Positions 17,842 through 27,023 of a stretch of DNA of 64,000 nucleotides are shown piece by piece. The position numbers and the translations under genes are program-made. How positions within the stretch are numbered: the first letter of the stretch is position 1; every line of letters starts with the position of its first letter. The notes below the pieces were generated by a model. The model worked only from the letters and a program-made list of their open reading frames with translations. It made no database searches and was not told the DNA's origin. The stretch comes from Corynebacterium sanguinis. Lineage in GTDB: Bacteria > Actinomycetota > Actinomycetes > Mycobacteriales > Mycobacteriaceae. Location of the stretch: the NCBI RefSeq assembly GCF_007641235.1, contig NZ_CP038157.1, forward strand, positions 930,001 to 994,000, in the 5' to 3' direction.

Positions 17842-19275
17842 ATGACGACCATTCACCCCAGTGGCGCGGCCGGCCAATCGCAGGGCCGCGGACTGACCTC
17901 GCGCCACCTCCACTTCATCGCGCTGGGCTCCGCGATCGGCACCGGCCTGTTCTACGGCTCGGCTGGGGCGATCCAGGCCGCGGGGCCTGCGGTGCTGCTT
18001 GTCTACCTCCTCGGCGGCGCGGTGGTGTACTTCGTGCTGCGCGCCCTCGGTGAGATGGCCGTGCGCCACCCCGTGCGCGGCTCCTTTGCCGAGTACACGC
18101 GAGCCCACCTGGGCGGCTCGGCGGGTTTCCTCACTGGCTGGATGTTCGCGTTTGAGATGGTCATCGTCGCCATGGCCGACCTCACCGCGATTGGCATCTA
18201 CATGGGCTTTTGGTTTCCGGACGTGTCGCGCTGGGTGTGGATCGTCGTGGCGCTGCTGATCGTCGGCGCGGCGAATGTGGCGTCGACACGTGTCTTTGGC
18301 GAGCTGGAGTTCTGGTTCACCATCGTCAAGGTCGGCGCCGTGGTGGCGATGATCGTCGCGGGCGCGGCCGTGCTCATCCTTGGCCTGTCCTCAGCGGAGA
18401 CCACCGGCCCGGCCAACCTAGTCATTCAGGGCGGGTTCTTCCCCAACGGTATTTCCGGTATGGCGGCATCCTTCATCCTCGTGCTCTTCGCTTTCGGCGG
18501 CACGGAGATCATCGGCGTGGCCGGTACCGAGGCCGAGGACCCCTCGCGCGCGATCCCGAAGGCGATTAACACCGTGCCCGCCCGCATCCTGCTGTTCTAC
18601 GTGCTGGCGATCCTCGTGATTTTGATGATCAACCCCTGGCACACGATCACGGGCGATGAGTCGCCGTTCGTGCAGATCTTCACCGCACTCGGTGTGAACT
18701 GGGCCGCCGCGCTGCTCAACGTCATCGTGATCACTGCAGCGCTGTCCGCCATCAACGCCGACATCTTCGGCGCCGGCCGCGTGCTCGCGGGCCTGGCCAA
18801 CCAGCACCTCGCGCCGCAGGCCATGGCGAAAACGGTGCGCGGGGTGCCGGTCATGACCACCTTTATCCTGCTCGGCGTCCTGATCATTGGCGTGGTGCTC
18901 AACGCGCTGATCCCGGAGTCGGTCTTCGCCATCATCGCCGCCCTGGCCACCTTCGCCACCATCTTCGTGTGGATGATGATCCTGCTCGCCCACCTTGCTT
19001 CTCGACGCCACATGCCATCCGCCGAGGCGCAGACCCTGGGCTACCGCGTGCCGCTGTGGCCGCTCGGCCAGTACTTCGCGCTGGCGTTCATCCTGTTCAC
19101 CTTCGGCGTGATGGCGTGGCTGCCGGAGTTCCGCATGCCGCTCGCCGTCGGTGTGGTGTTCTCCGTCGCCTGCATCGCCACCTACTACGCCACCGGCCGC
19201 TACCGGGTCGAGGGCGTGAACAACCCCGTCCCCGGCGGCTTTGTCCGCAACACCACTGGAGGATCAGCCTCATGA
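17842..19275 (+). CDS. hutT: Amino-acid permease, probable histidine transporter
   Basis: 477 residues with about 12 membrane segments, an APC-superfamily amino-acid permease. The first segment has the substrate-binding ALGSAIGTGLFYGSA and segment 2-3 region GEMAVRHPVRGSF is typical of the AAT subfamily. It overlaps hutG by 4 bp (ATGA) and shares a divergent control region with hutR, so histidine or urocanate uptake is the most reasonable role. Direct evidence for the substrate is context only. Confidence 0.8.
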   Translation: MTTIHPSGAAGQSQGRGLTSRHLHFIALGSAIGTGLFYGSAGAIQAAGPAVLLVYLLGGAVVYFVLRALGEMAVRHPVRGSFAEYTRAHLGGSAGFLTGWMFAFEMVIVAMADLTAIGIYMGFWFPDVSRWVWIVVALLIVGAANVASTRVFGELEFWFTIVKVGAVVAMIVAGAAVLILGLSSAETTGPANLVIQGGFFPNGISGMAASFILVLFAFGGTEIIGVAGTEAEDPSRAIPKAINTVPARILLFYVLAILVILMINPWHTITGDESPFVQIFTALGVNWAAALLNVIVITAALSAINADIFGAGRVLAGLANQHLAPQAMAKTVRGVPVMTTFILLGVLIIGVVLNALIPESVFAIIAALATFATIFVWMMILLAHLASRRHMPSAEAQTLGYRVPLWPLGQYFALAFILFTFGVMAWLPEFRMPLAVGVVFSVACIATYYATGRYRVEGVNNPVPGGFVRNTTGGSAS

Positions 19276-20216
19276 ACACGGTCTGCGCTCCCCTCTACAG
19301 CCCCGCCGAGCCGTGGAGTGGGCGTGACGACGGCCCCGGGCCCGACCACGCCCGCTGGCACAGCGTGATCCGCCGGGAGGCGGCCGCGGGCGGGGTTGCA
19401 CTGATTGGTTTCTCATCCGACGAGGGCGTGCAGCGAAACGGCGGTCGCGCCGGCGCCGCCGAAGGCCCCGCCGCGCTGCGACACGCCCTGGCGGACCTGG
19501 CCATCCACGACGAGGCCCTGCGTTTCGACGTCGGCACGGTCACCACCCAGGGCGAGGACCTGGAATCCGCGCAGCGCGAGCTTTCCGAGCGCGTGCGCGA
19601 CCTCGCTGCCACGGGCAACCTGGTCGTCGTGCTCGGCGGAGGCCACGAAACCTCGTTTGCCACCCACCGCGGGGTGCGTGAGGCGCGCGGGGAGATGAGC
19701 ATCATCAACCTCGACGCCCACTTCGACCTGCGCGATGCCCCATACCCCACGTCGGGCACCCCGTTTGCCCAGATCGCGCAGCTGTGCGGAGATCAGTTCA
19801 ACTACTCGGTGCTGGGCGTCTCCGAGCCGAACAACACCGCAACGCTGTTTCATACCGCCGCGCGGCTCGGGGTGCGCACCGTGCTCGACACCGAGCTCGC
19901 GCAGCTGAGCCCGGCCGAGTGCGCACGCGTGGCGCTCGACTGCGTTGCTGGGCAGCGGCCGATCCACCTGAGCATCGACCTAGACGTTCTGCCCGCCTCG
20001 ACCGCCCCGGGGGTCTCCGCGCCGGCCGGGTTCGGGGTCGCCCTGGAAAAAATCCGGGCCATCGCCACCGCCGTGGCCGGCACAGGGCGGTTGGTGCTCG
20101 TCGACGTGGTCGAACTCAATCCACGCTACGACATTGACGCGCGCACGGCGCGCACCGCGGCGCGGCTGATCCACGACATCGTGGCGGCGCACGTGCGGTG
20201 TAGAAGTGGGCGTTGA
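19272..20216 (+). CDS. hutG: Formimidoylglutamase
   Basis: 314 residues of the arginase/agmatinase/formiminoglutamase fold; converts N-formimino-L-glutamate to glutamate and formamide, the last hut step. The binuclear Mn site residues are visible in GGGHETS, NLDAHFDLR and SIDLDVLPA. The ATG overlaps the permease stop codon, so translation is coupled. With hutH, hutU and hutI this makes the four-enzyme pathway complete. Confidence 0.92.
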   Translation: MNTVCAPLYSPAEPWSGRDDGPGPDHARWHSVIRREAAAGGVALIGFSSDEGVQRNGGRAGAAEGPAALRHALADLAIHDEALRFDVGTVTTQGEDLESAQRELSERVRDLAATGNLVVVLGGGHETSFATHRGVREARGEMSIINLDAHFDLRDAPYPTSGTPFAQIAQLCGDQFNYSVLGVSEPNNTATLFHTAARLGVRTVLDTELAQLSPAECARVALDCVAGQRPIHLSIDLDVLPASTAPGVSAPAGFGVALEKIRAIATAVAGTGRLVLVDVVELNPRYDIDARTARTAARLIHDIVAAHVRCRSGR

Positions 20217-20256
20217 GGTGGGCGTCGACAAGCAAGCGAAATTTTTTCGGCAAAAA

Positions 20257-20272
20257 CCTATCGCTTAATAGG
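20257..20272. promoter_or_regulatory. Short inverted repeat upstream of the AgcS symporter
   Basis: CCTAT-cgctta-ATAGG precedes a possible -10 (TATTCT, about 20281-20286) of the symporter gene. Five-base arms are short, so a regulatory role is only a suggestion. The sequence here is A+T-rich relative to surroundings, as in a promoter. Confidence 0.25.
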
Positions 20273-20349
20273 CGAAAAGTCTATTCTTAACCCCAACATT
20301 CACACAGGATGTTGCCAACCTAATACTCGGATACTGGGAGGAACCCGCT

Positions 20350-21903
20350 ATGGAGGGGTTTATCGACACGCTTAACGGCCTGATCTGGTCGAACTGGCTG
20401 GTGTACCTGTGCCTCGGTGCCGGCGCGTACTTCACCATCGTCACGCTGTTCCTGCAAATTCGCTGCATTCCCGACATGCTGAAGCAAATCACGCAGGGTG
20501 AAAAATCGGAATCTGGCATTTCCTCGTTCCAATCGCTGATGATTTCGCTCGCCGGACGTGTGGGCGTGGGCAACATCGCAGGTGTCGCCACCGCCATTGC
20601 GTTCGGTGGGCCTGGCGCGGTGTTTTGGATGTGGCTTGTTGCGCTGCTGGGATCTGCAACCTCGTTCGTGGAGTGCACCCTGGCGCAGATCTACAAGGAG
20701 AAGGACCGCGACACCGGCGAGTACCGCGGCGGCCCGGCCTTCTACATTGAAAAGGCCGCAGCGCACACCGCCGCCCGGCCGTTTGCCCTGGTCTACGCTG
20801 TGATCTTCGCTATCAGCATGATTCTGGCCACCTCCTACTTCCTCCCCGGCATCCAGGCCAACGGCGTTGCCGCAGCGGTTGAAAACGCCTGGACCGTGCC
20901 GACCTGGATCTCAGGCGTGGCCATGGTGGTTCTGCTCGGCATCATCGTCATCGGTGGTGTCAAGCGCATCGCGATGTTCGCCTCCCTCGTCGTTCCGGTG
21001 ATGGCGGTTTTGTACATCATCGCGGCCATCGTTATCCTTGCGGTCAACGCCGGGCAGATCCCCGAGGTCTTCGGCCTGATCTTCCGCTCCGCTTTCGACC
21101 AGGAGGCAATGTTCTCCGGCATGCTCGGCGCCGCGATCCTCTGGGGCGTCAAGCGCGGCATCTACTCCAACGAGGCTGGCCAGGGCACGGGCCCGCAGTC
21201 CGCGGCTGCGGCCGAGGTTTCCCACCCCGCCAAGCAGGGCTTTGTGCAGGCCTTTGCGGTGTACGTCGATACGCTGTTCGTCTGCTCCGCGACGGCGTTC
21301 ATCATCATCTCCACCGACATGTACAAGGTGTTCGACGGCCAGTCTGAGGACGGCCCCGTGCGCTACGCAGGCTCGCTTCCCGACGGCGTCGAGGTCGGAC
21401 CCGGGTTTGTCCAGGAGGGCCTGAACACCCTCGCGCCGGGCATCGGACCGTCGTTCGTGGCTATCGCGATTATGTTCTTCGCGTTTACCACCGTGCTTGC
21501 TTACTACTACCTCGCCGAGGTGAACTTCACCTACCTCAACCGCTGGGTGAACAACGAGACCGCCCGCCGGGTCATTATCTGGGTGCTGCGAGTGCTCATC
21601 CTCATCTCTGTCTACATCGGTGCGACCAGCACGCCGGGTGCCGCCTGGGCGCTGGGTGACATCGGCGTCGGCGCGACCGCGTGGCTGAACATCCTGGCCA
21701 TCCTGGTCATCCAGGGCCCGGCCCTGAAGTGCCTGTGGGATTACCGCCGCCAGAAGAAGGCCGGGCTCGACCCGCAGTTCGACCCCGAGGCGCTGGGCAT
21801 CAAGGGCGCGGACTTCTGGGTCAAGCGAAAGGCCGACATGGTCGCGGCCGGCACGTGGACCGAGTTGCCTGCCGCTGCGGTAAAGACTGAGAAGACGGTT
21901 TAA
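20350..21903 (+). CDS. Sodium:alanine/glycine symporter, AgcS family
   Basis: 517 residues with about 10-11 membrane segments. GRVGVGNIAGVATAIAFGGPGAVFWMW in the second segment region and SNEAGQGTGPQSAAAAEVSHP in the middle are the diagnostic AgcS blocks for Na+ and small amino acid binding. The ribosome site GGAGGAA sits 8 nt before ATG 20350. It ends convergently with the LCP gene, overlapping it by 4 bp. Alanine or glycine uptake is likely; precise substrate not shown. Confidence 0.9.
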   Translation: MEGFIDTLNGLIWSNWLVYLCLGAGAYFTIVTLFLQIRCIPDMLKQITQGEKSESGISSFQSLMISLAGRVGVGNIAGVATAIAFGGPGAVFWMWLVALLGSATSFVECTLAQIYKEKDRDTGEYRGGPAFYIEKAAAHTAARPFALVYAVIFAISMILATSYFLPGIQANGVAAAVENAWTVPTWISGVAMVVLLGIIVIGGVKRIAMFASLVVPVMAVLYIIAAIVILAVNAGQIPEVFGLIFRSAFDQEAMFSGMLGAAILWGVKRGIYSNEAGQGTGPQSAAAAEVSHPAKQGFVQAFAVYVDTLFVCSATAFIIISTDMYKVFDGQSEDGPVRYAGSLPDGVEVGPGFVQEGLNTLAPGIGPSFVAIAIMFFAFTTVLAYYYLAEVNFTYLNRWVNNETARRVIIWVLRVLILISVYIGATSTPGAAWALGDIGVGATAWLNILAILVIQGPALKCLWDYRRQKKAGLDPQFDPEALGIKGADFWVKRKADMVAAGTWTELPAAAVKTEKTV

Positions 21904-23180
21904 CGCAGCGACGAGAACAGCGCCTCGGCGCCAGCCTCGTCCCACAACATAACGTTGCCGACCTCGGTGTCTAAAAAGCCACCGAGCGGCACCGTTTCCG
22001 TTTTCAGCCCGCCGCGCATCGCGAGCGGGATACGCGCCAAGTTCCACACGTGGTCGCCCGTGTTGACGGTGAACATCCCCGGCACAGCCCACATGAGCGG
22101 GATGAGCCGGAACGGGTTGAGAAGCACGGCAGGCGACGTGACCTCGTTGACAATCGCTGAGAGGAACTCGCGCTGGCGGTTCACCCGGTCCAGATCGCCC
22201 AGCGCTGTCGCGCGGGTGCGCACGTAGCCCAGGCCCGTCGCGCCGTCCATCTTCTGGCAGCCGGGCTGGACGTCCAGGTTAGCCAGGGGGTCTTGGATCG
22301 GCTCGGCGACGCAGATCTCGACGCCACCAATGGCGTCGACCACGCCTGCAAACCCGCCCATGCCGATCTCCGCGTAGCGGTCCACGCGCAGCCCCGTGTT
22401 CTGCTCCACGGTCGTCGCCAGCAGTTTCGGCCCGCCGTAGGCGAAGGCGGCGTTGATCTTGTCCATGCCGTAGCCTGGGATGGAGACGTACGAGTCGCGC
22501 GGGATGGACACCAGGGTCGCCGGCCCCGTGCGCGGTAGGTGCAGCAGCATCACCGTGTCGGTGCGGCCGACGCCGAGGTCGCCGCCGGTGCCGTAGCGCG
22601 CGATGTCGTCCTCGCTGAGGCCCTGGCGCGAATCGGAGCCGACGAGCAGCCAGTTCGTGCCGGCGGTGTTGGCGATGCGCTCGTCGGGAAGCGCGTCGAC
22701 GCGGTTCAGGCGCGCGTCGGTGAAGAGGACCCCGGCGATGAGGAGCACGACAACGAGTGCGAATACGGAGAAGCAGCCGGGTGCTTTTCGACGCCTCCGC
22801 GCACGCACCGGAGCCTGCGCCGCCGCGGGCGGCGCTTGGCGCACGCGCGAGCGCGACACGGCCATGGGCGCCGGCTCTACCGGCCGGCTGACGCGCCGCG
22901 GCGGCTGCTGCACAGGCCGCGGTTGCGGTGCGGGCCTGTCGCGCTCGGGCAGCTGCGGGGTGCGCCGCGGCTGGTACTGGCGCGTGTGGTCCATCGGCGG
23001 GCGCTGCACCCGCTCGAAGCGGGGCACCTCCTCGCGCGGGCGGGGCTCGGGCCGGGGGGCGCGTTCGACGCGGCGGCGTACGGGGCGACCGTAGCGGTCC
23101 ACGATGGGCTTCCCGTCCTTGCCCAGCACGTAGTCGCCCAGGTTGTCCCTGGGGTCGTTCGAGTGAGGTGTGGTCGGCAT
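21900..23180 (-). CDS. LytR-CpsA-Psr (LCP) family cell-wall polymer ligase
   Basis: 426 residues: a ~130-residue Arg/Pro-rich cytosolic N-terminus, one membrane segment (CFSVFALVVVLLIAGVLF) and an extracellular LCP domain. The domain has LLVGSDSRQG, GRTDTVMLLHL and SIPRDSYVSIPG, whose Arg and Asp residues bind the polyprenyl pyrophosphate, and RTRATALGDLDRVNRQ. In corynebacteria such proteins attach arabinogalactan to peptidoglycan, linking it functionally to the right half of the window. The long basic N-terminus is common in actinobacterial members. Confidence 0.88.
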   Translation of the reverse strand: MPTTPHSNDPRDNLGDYVLGKDGKPIVDRYGRPVRRRVERAPRPEPRPREEVPRFERVQRPPMDHTRQYQPRRTPQLPERDRPAPQPRPVQQPPRRVSRPVEPAPMAVSRSRVRQAPPAAAQAPVRARRRRKAPGCFSVFALVVVLLIAGVLFTDARLNRVDALPDERIANTAGTNWLLVGSDSRQGLSEDDIARYGTGGDLGVGRTDTVMLLHLPRTGPATLVSIPRDSYVSIPGYGMDKINAAFAYGGPKLLATTVEQNTGLRVDRYAEIGMGGFAGVVDAIGGVEICVAEPIQDPLANLDVQPGCQKMDGATGLGYVRTRATALGDLDRVNRQREFLSAIVNEVTSPAVLLNPFRLIPLMWAVPGMFTVNTGDHVWNLARIPLAMRGGLKTETVPLGGFLDTEVGNVMLWDEAGAEALFSSLR

Positions 23181-23190
23181 GTGCAGCAGT

Positions 23191-23919
23191 TTAACCCGCC
23201 GCTATACCCAACGAGGAAAGTAGCGACCCGGGCACGAGCAGGTAGCCGACGAACGCGACGGCGTCGATAAGAAAGTGCGCCAGGATCAACGGCCACACCT
23301 TCCCGGTGCGGTGGTAGAAGTAGCCGAAGACGACGCCCATCACGATGTTGCCAAACCCCGCCGAAACTCCCTGGTAAAGGTGGTAGCTACCGCGCAGCAC
23401 CGAGGACGCGGCGATGGCGGGCCACGGCCCCCACCCAAGCTGGCGCAGCCGCGTGATCAGCCACATCACCACCACGGTCTCCTCGCCGAAGGCGTTGGCG
23501 AAGGACCACAGCAACAGCGTGGGCACCTGCACGGCCTCGGTGGTGGGGATGACCTGCTTCGACAAGCCCATGTTCAGCGCAGTGACGTAGAGGACAAGCC
23601 CCGGCAGCCCGATCAGCGCGGCGAGCCCCGCGCCGTGCAGCCAGTCGCGCCACCGCAGCCGCGGCAGCGACTTATCCAGCAGGAACAGCGCGAGCGCGCC
23701 CCACGCCAGAAGCGAGGCCGCGGAGCACAGCTGCAGGGCGAGGTCGAGCCAGGAGACGTCGGAGGCGGCGTCGTTGAGCGTCACCTGTTGTTCGTTGAGG
23801 GCGGGTTCGGCCAGCAGGGCGTCGACAAGCCTCAACAGCGAGCGCACGCCGGACAAGCCGAACGTGACGGCGAGCACGATGAGGATCTCCACACGGATCC
23901 GCTCTCCACGAGTGCGCAT
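23191..23919 (-). CDS. CPBP-family intramembrane glutamic endopeptidase
   Basis: 242 residues with about seven membrane segments. The CPBP (Abi/CAAX protease) motifs are seen as FGEETVVVMWLI, then YHLYQG and HFLIDAVAF, supplying the Glu pair and His residues of the active site. Start ATG 23919 leaves only 16 bp to the divergent pheA. Substrate unknown. Near its 3' end the sequence GCGTCGATAAG is a one-base variant of the dispersed 11-mer. Confidence 0.78.
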   Translation of the reverse strand: MRTRGERIRVEILIVLAVTFGLSGVRSLLRLVDALLAEPALNEQQVTLNDAASDVSWLDLALQLCSAASLLAWGALALFLLDKSLPRLRWRDWLHGAGLAALIGLPGLVLYVTALNMGLSKQVIPTTEAVQVPTLLLWSFANAFGEETVVVMWLITRLRQLGWGPWPAIAASSVLRGSYHLYQGVSAGFGNIVMGVVFGYFYHRTGKVWPLILAHFLIDAVAFVGYLLVPGSLLSSLGIAAG

Positions 23920-23935
23920 GCAGTAACTTTAAGGC

Positions 23936-24853
23936 ATGAACCGCGTCGCATTCCTTGGCCCGCACGGCACGTTTACTGAGCAAGCAGTGTGGGATTTCGA
24001 GCTTGACGACGCCCACCTGGTTCCCGTCGATTCACCCTCCCAGGCGCTCGCCGCGGTGCGCTCCGGCGAGGTCGAGTGGGCCGTGGTTGCCATCGAGAAC
24101 TCCGTCGACGGCGCCGTGACCTCCACCACCGACGCGCTGATTGAGGCCCCCGGGGTGCAGATCTACGGTGAGACGGAACTCGAGATCTCGTTCGCGATTA
24201 TGACCCGGCCCGGCGAAACGCTCGCCAGCGCAACGAGCTTTGCCACGCACCCCGTCGGCTACCAGCAGGTTCGCCGCTGGATGGCGACGCAGGTGCCGGC
24301 CGCGCAGTTCCGCGCGGCGTCGTCGAACGCGGCCGCCGCCGAGCTCGTCGCTTCGGGCGAGGTCGATGTGGCGGCGGCCCCGCGCCGGGCCGCGGACCTG
24401 TTCGGCCTTGAGATCCACGCCGAGGGGATCGCTGACATCGAGGCAGCGCGCACCCGCTTCGTGCTCGTCGGCCCGGCGGGTACGCCGACACCCCGCACCG
24501 GAAACGACCGCACCTTCGTCGTGTTTCAACTGCCGAACGAGCCGGGCACCCTGGTCGGTGCGCTGCAGGAGTTCGCATACCGCGGCGTGGATCTCAGCCG
24601 AATCGAGTCGCGCCCGACGAAAGCGACGCGCAACACCTACAACTTCTTCGTCGACCTCGTCGGCCACATTGACGACGTCGCGCTTGCCGAGGCGCTGCGC
24701 AACCTCTACCTACGGGCGAGCTCGATTACCTTCCTCGGCTCCTGGCCGCGCGCGGATCAGCTAGGATGCGAGCCGGGAACGGACGCAGACGCGGACGCCG
24801 CGCGCCTGCGCGCCGCGGAAGAGTGGGTCGACAGGGCCCGGGAAGGCAAGTAA
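23936..24853 (+). CDS. pheA: Prephenate dehydratase
   Basis: 305 residues; converts prephenate to phenylpyruvate in phenylalanine synthesis. The catalytic periplasmic-binding-like fold begins with AFLGPHGTFTEQA and includes NAAAAELVASGEVDVAAAP; the C-terminal ~90 residues are an ACT domain with ESRP, part of the phenylalanine feedback site. TAACTT at 23924-23929 sits 6 nt before ATG, so the mRNA may be leaderless. Its stop codon abuts the next ATG, giving a two-gene operon with the histidine phosphatase. Confidence 0.93.
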   Translation: MNRVAFLGPHGTFTEQAVWDFELDDAHLVPVDSPSQALAAVRSGEVEWAVVAIENSVDGAVTSTTDALIEAPGVQIYGETELEISFAIMTRPGETLASATSFATHPVGYQQVRRWMATQVPAAQFRAASSNAAAAELVASGEVDVAAAPRRAADLFGLEIHAEGIADIEAARTRFVLVGPAGTPTPRTGNDRTFVVFQLPNEPGTLVGALQEFAYRGVDLSRIESRPTKATRNTYNFFVDLVGHIDDVALAEALRNLYLRASSITFLGSWPRADQLGCEPGTDADADAARLRAAEEWVDRAREGK

Positions 24854-25456
24854 ATGCTCATTTTGCTCAGGCACGGGCAAACCACCTCGAACGTCGGCCG
24901 CCACCTCGACACCGCCCTGCCGGGCGCGGAGCTCACAGAGCTGGGGCGCACCCAGGCCGCCGCGGCGGGGCGCGACATCATGGACACCTATGCGCCGGCG
25001 CGGGTGGTCACATCCAAGGCGCTGCGTGCTCAGCAGACCGGCGAGATCGGTTTCGGGGAGCACTTCGATTCCATCCCCGCACTCGATGGCCTCCACGAGG
25101 TCCAGGCCGGGCGCTTTGAAATGCTCAACACCCGCGAGGCGCACACGGCCTACCACGGCGCGTTTCGCGGCTTCTACCGGCGGCAGCTTGATTCGCTTAT
25201 CGACGGCGGTGACTCCCTCGAAATCTTCCTCACCCGCTACCGCGCGGCGATCGACCCCCTCGTCGAGGCAGGTGGCGACACCGTGGTGGTCTCCCATGGC
25301 GGCGCGATCCGTGCCTTCGCCGCCAACGCCACCGACGTCGACCCGGCCTTCGCGGAGGCGTCGTACCTTCCCAACTGCCACTACGTGGTCATTGACCCGG
25401 TCGGAGAGTTCGGTTCGTGGCGGGTTGTGAAGTGGGGCAAGTACCCGCTGGACTAG
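24854..25456 (+). CDS. Histidine phosphatase family protein
   Basis: 200 residues of the phosphoglycerate-mutase-like superfamily. LLRHGQTTSN supplies the phospho-accepting histidine and VVVSHGGAIRAF the second catalytic histidine. It is directly downstream of pheA (ATG follows the pheA stop), an arrangement common in corynebacteria. Substrate unknown; it is more likely a small-molecule or broad phosphatase than a glycolytic mutase. Confidence 0.85.
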   Translation: MLILLRHGQTTSNVGRHLDTALPGAELTELGRTQAAAAGRDIMDTYAPARVVTSKALRAQQTGEIGFGEHFDSIPALDGLHEVQAGRFEMLNTREAHTAYHGAFRGFYRRQLDSLIDGGDSLEIFLTRYRAAIDPLVEAGGDTVVVSHGGAIRAFAANATDVDPAFAEASYLPNCHYVVIDPVGEFGSWRVVKWGKYPLD

Positions 25457-25492
25457 GGCGGTTCACGTGCTGCAGGTGTGGCGGCCGGGGCA

Positions 25493-25517
25493 CTGAGGTA
25501 TAGCTACTAGACCTCAG
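25493..25517. repeat. 25-bp palindromic element, copy A
   Basis: Arms CTGAGGTATAG (25493-25503) and CTAGACCTCAG (25507-25517) pair with a single mismatch. The same element recurs at 30884-30908 with one base changed in the centre, and a half copy is at 30946-30960. Here it lies between two convergent genes and covers the last bases of the metallopeptidase gene, so it may also work as a two-way terminator, though no T-run follows. Confidence 0.55.
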
Positions 25518-25858
25518 CCCCAACCAAGGGCGTGAAGTTGGTCTTCCTCCATACCGAAGTAGTGGCCCACCTCGTGAAAGACCGTGACCTTGACCTGTTC
25601 GCGCAGCTCAGCGACGCTTGAGCACACCGCCTCGTGGGCGTCCTTGTAAACAAAGATGGTGTCGGGCAGAAAACCTGTGTGGTTGGAGTACTGCTCGGTC
25701 AGCGGCACGCCCTCGAACAACCCGAGCATGGTCGGCTCGTCCGGGTTGAAGTCGCGCGCCAGGATGACCAGGTTGGTCATGGCGCGGGCAAACGGCTCCG
25801 GGATGAGGTCGAGGGCGTCGTTGATCATCTCCTCGAACTCGTCGTAGCTGGCCAGCAT
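25514..25858 (-). CDS. Metallopeptidase family protein, small zincin-like
   Basis: 114 residues with the zinc-binding motif HEVGHYFGM near the C-terminus, where His-Glu-x-x-His is the classical zincin signature. The family of ~110-140-residue acidic proteins is widespread in actinobacteria; proteolytic activity is not firmly shown for it. ATG 25858 is 5 bp from the stop of the upstream septum-formation gene on the same strand, so the pair are cotranscribed. Confidence 0.85.
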   Translation of the reverse strand: MLASYDEFEEMINDALDLIPEPFARAMTNLVILARDFNPDEPTMLGLFEGVPLTEQYSNHTGFLPDTIFVYKDAHEAVCSSVAELREQVKVTVFHEVGHYFGMEEDQLHALGWG

Positions 25859-25862
25859 GGTG

Positions 25863-26921
25863 TTACTGCGCGCCGGGTTCCTGGTTCGCGGACGCGGCGG
25901 GAGCGTTCGCATCGGGGTTTTGGCGCAGCGGGCGGCGCTCGGGGCGCTCGGGTGGGGGGTTGCCGTCGATACGCAGCCCGTCGCGGCCGGCGGTTGCTGA
26001 CCCGGTGAGTGTGGCGAACTGCCCGTTGTTGGCAAACACCAACCCGCAGTTGACGCTCTTGCTGCCGCCCTCCCAGGCGGCGGGCGAGTGGGTGGTCCAA
26101 AACGGCTGCAGCGCGACCTGGTAGAGGTTTTCCTCCCCACCGAGGTAATCGTGAGCGGCGGTGGTGCACACATCACCAAGGTAATTGTTCTGCTCCTCTA
26201 CGCTCGGGGTGTGGTCGGGGAAGACCTCCGCCATGGAGACCACCGAGGTCACCTCCAGCTGGTGCGGCTCGGCACAGTCGACGACTCGCAGCGTGTTCGA
26301 TGCGTCCGCTGCCGCGCACTGGCCGGCGGCAAGGACGCGAGCCTGATCCTGCTCGGCCGCGCGCCCGGTTGTCAGGGTCGGGGTGCCGGAGGCGTCGGTG
26401 ACCTGCAGCCCGCACAGCATCGTGCGATCCCCGCGCTCCCACGCGTCGGCAGGCGGCAGGATGGACGCGATGGAGTAGCGACCGTTCGGGTCGTAGACCC
26501 CGGCGAGGTAGTTCAGCGTCGAGGCCCCGCACAGCTCCTCGCGAAGCTGGGCCTGGCGCGTCTGGCTGGGGATCTCCGCGTTGGGGCCGAACTCGGAGGA
26601 GGGGAAAGCCGCGAGGTCCTCTCGCGCGGACACCTCGAAGCGGTGCTCCTGCTCGCACGGGGTCTGCTCGAATCCCGCGATCGAGCCGCCCTCGACCACG
26701 TCCCAGGTCAGGCAAGCGCCCTGGTCAGCGGTGGTGAACGAGGCAACGCTCGAGGTTGAGTTGGGCGTGCTGGGTGACGCCGCCGTCGTCGAAGCGGACG
26801 GGGTTGACGCGGCGGAGGAGGCCGCGTCCGACTCGGAAACGAACGAGTAGGACCCTGCCGCCACGGCGCCCGCCACCACGGCGACGAGAACGCTGCGCGT
26901 TGCTGATGTTGTCGAGACCAT
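25863..26921 (-). CDS. Septum formation family protein
   Basis: 352 residues: a hydrophobic N-terminal segment (VLVAVVAGAVAAGSYSF) then a Ser/Thr-rich linker and two repeated extracellular modules with paired cysteines (ACLTWDVVEG, FEQTPCEQEHRFEV and CAAADASNTLRVVDCAEPHQLEV). This repeat of 'C...C..pH..EV' is the septum-formation domain found in actinobacterial envelope proteins. The C-terminus is Pro/Arg/Asn-rich and probably disordered. The detailed role in division is unknown. Confidence 0.75.
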   Translation of the reverse strand: MVSTTSATRSVLVAVVAGAVAAGSYSFVSESDAASSAASTPSASTTAASPSTPNSTSSVASFTTADQGACLTWDVVEGGSIAGFEQTPCEQEHRFEVSAREDLAAFPSSEFGPNAEIPSQTRQAQLREELCGASTLNYLAGVYDPNGRYSIASILPPADAWERGDRTMLCGLQVTDASGTPTLTTGRAAEQDQARVLAAGQCAAADASNTLRVVDCAEPHQLEVTSVVSMAEVFPDHTPSVEEQNNYLGDVCTTAAHDYLGGEENLYQVALQPFWTTHSPAAWEGGSKSVNCGLVFANNGQFATLTGSATAGRDGLRIDGNPPPERPERRPLRQNPDANAPAASANQEPGAQ

Positions 26922-27023
26922 GTGGCCTATTGTGCCTTACAGCGCTTTAGAGTCCCGGTTGGTGGCCACGTTTTTAAGCAGTTGGCGCTGCCCAGCTCAG
27001 TGCGCACGGTAGGATAGCTCAGC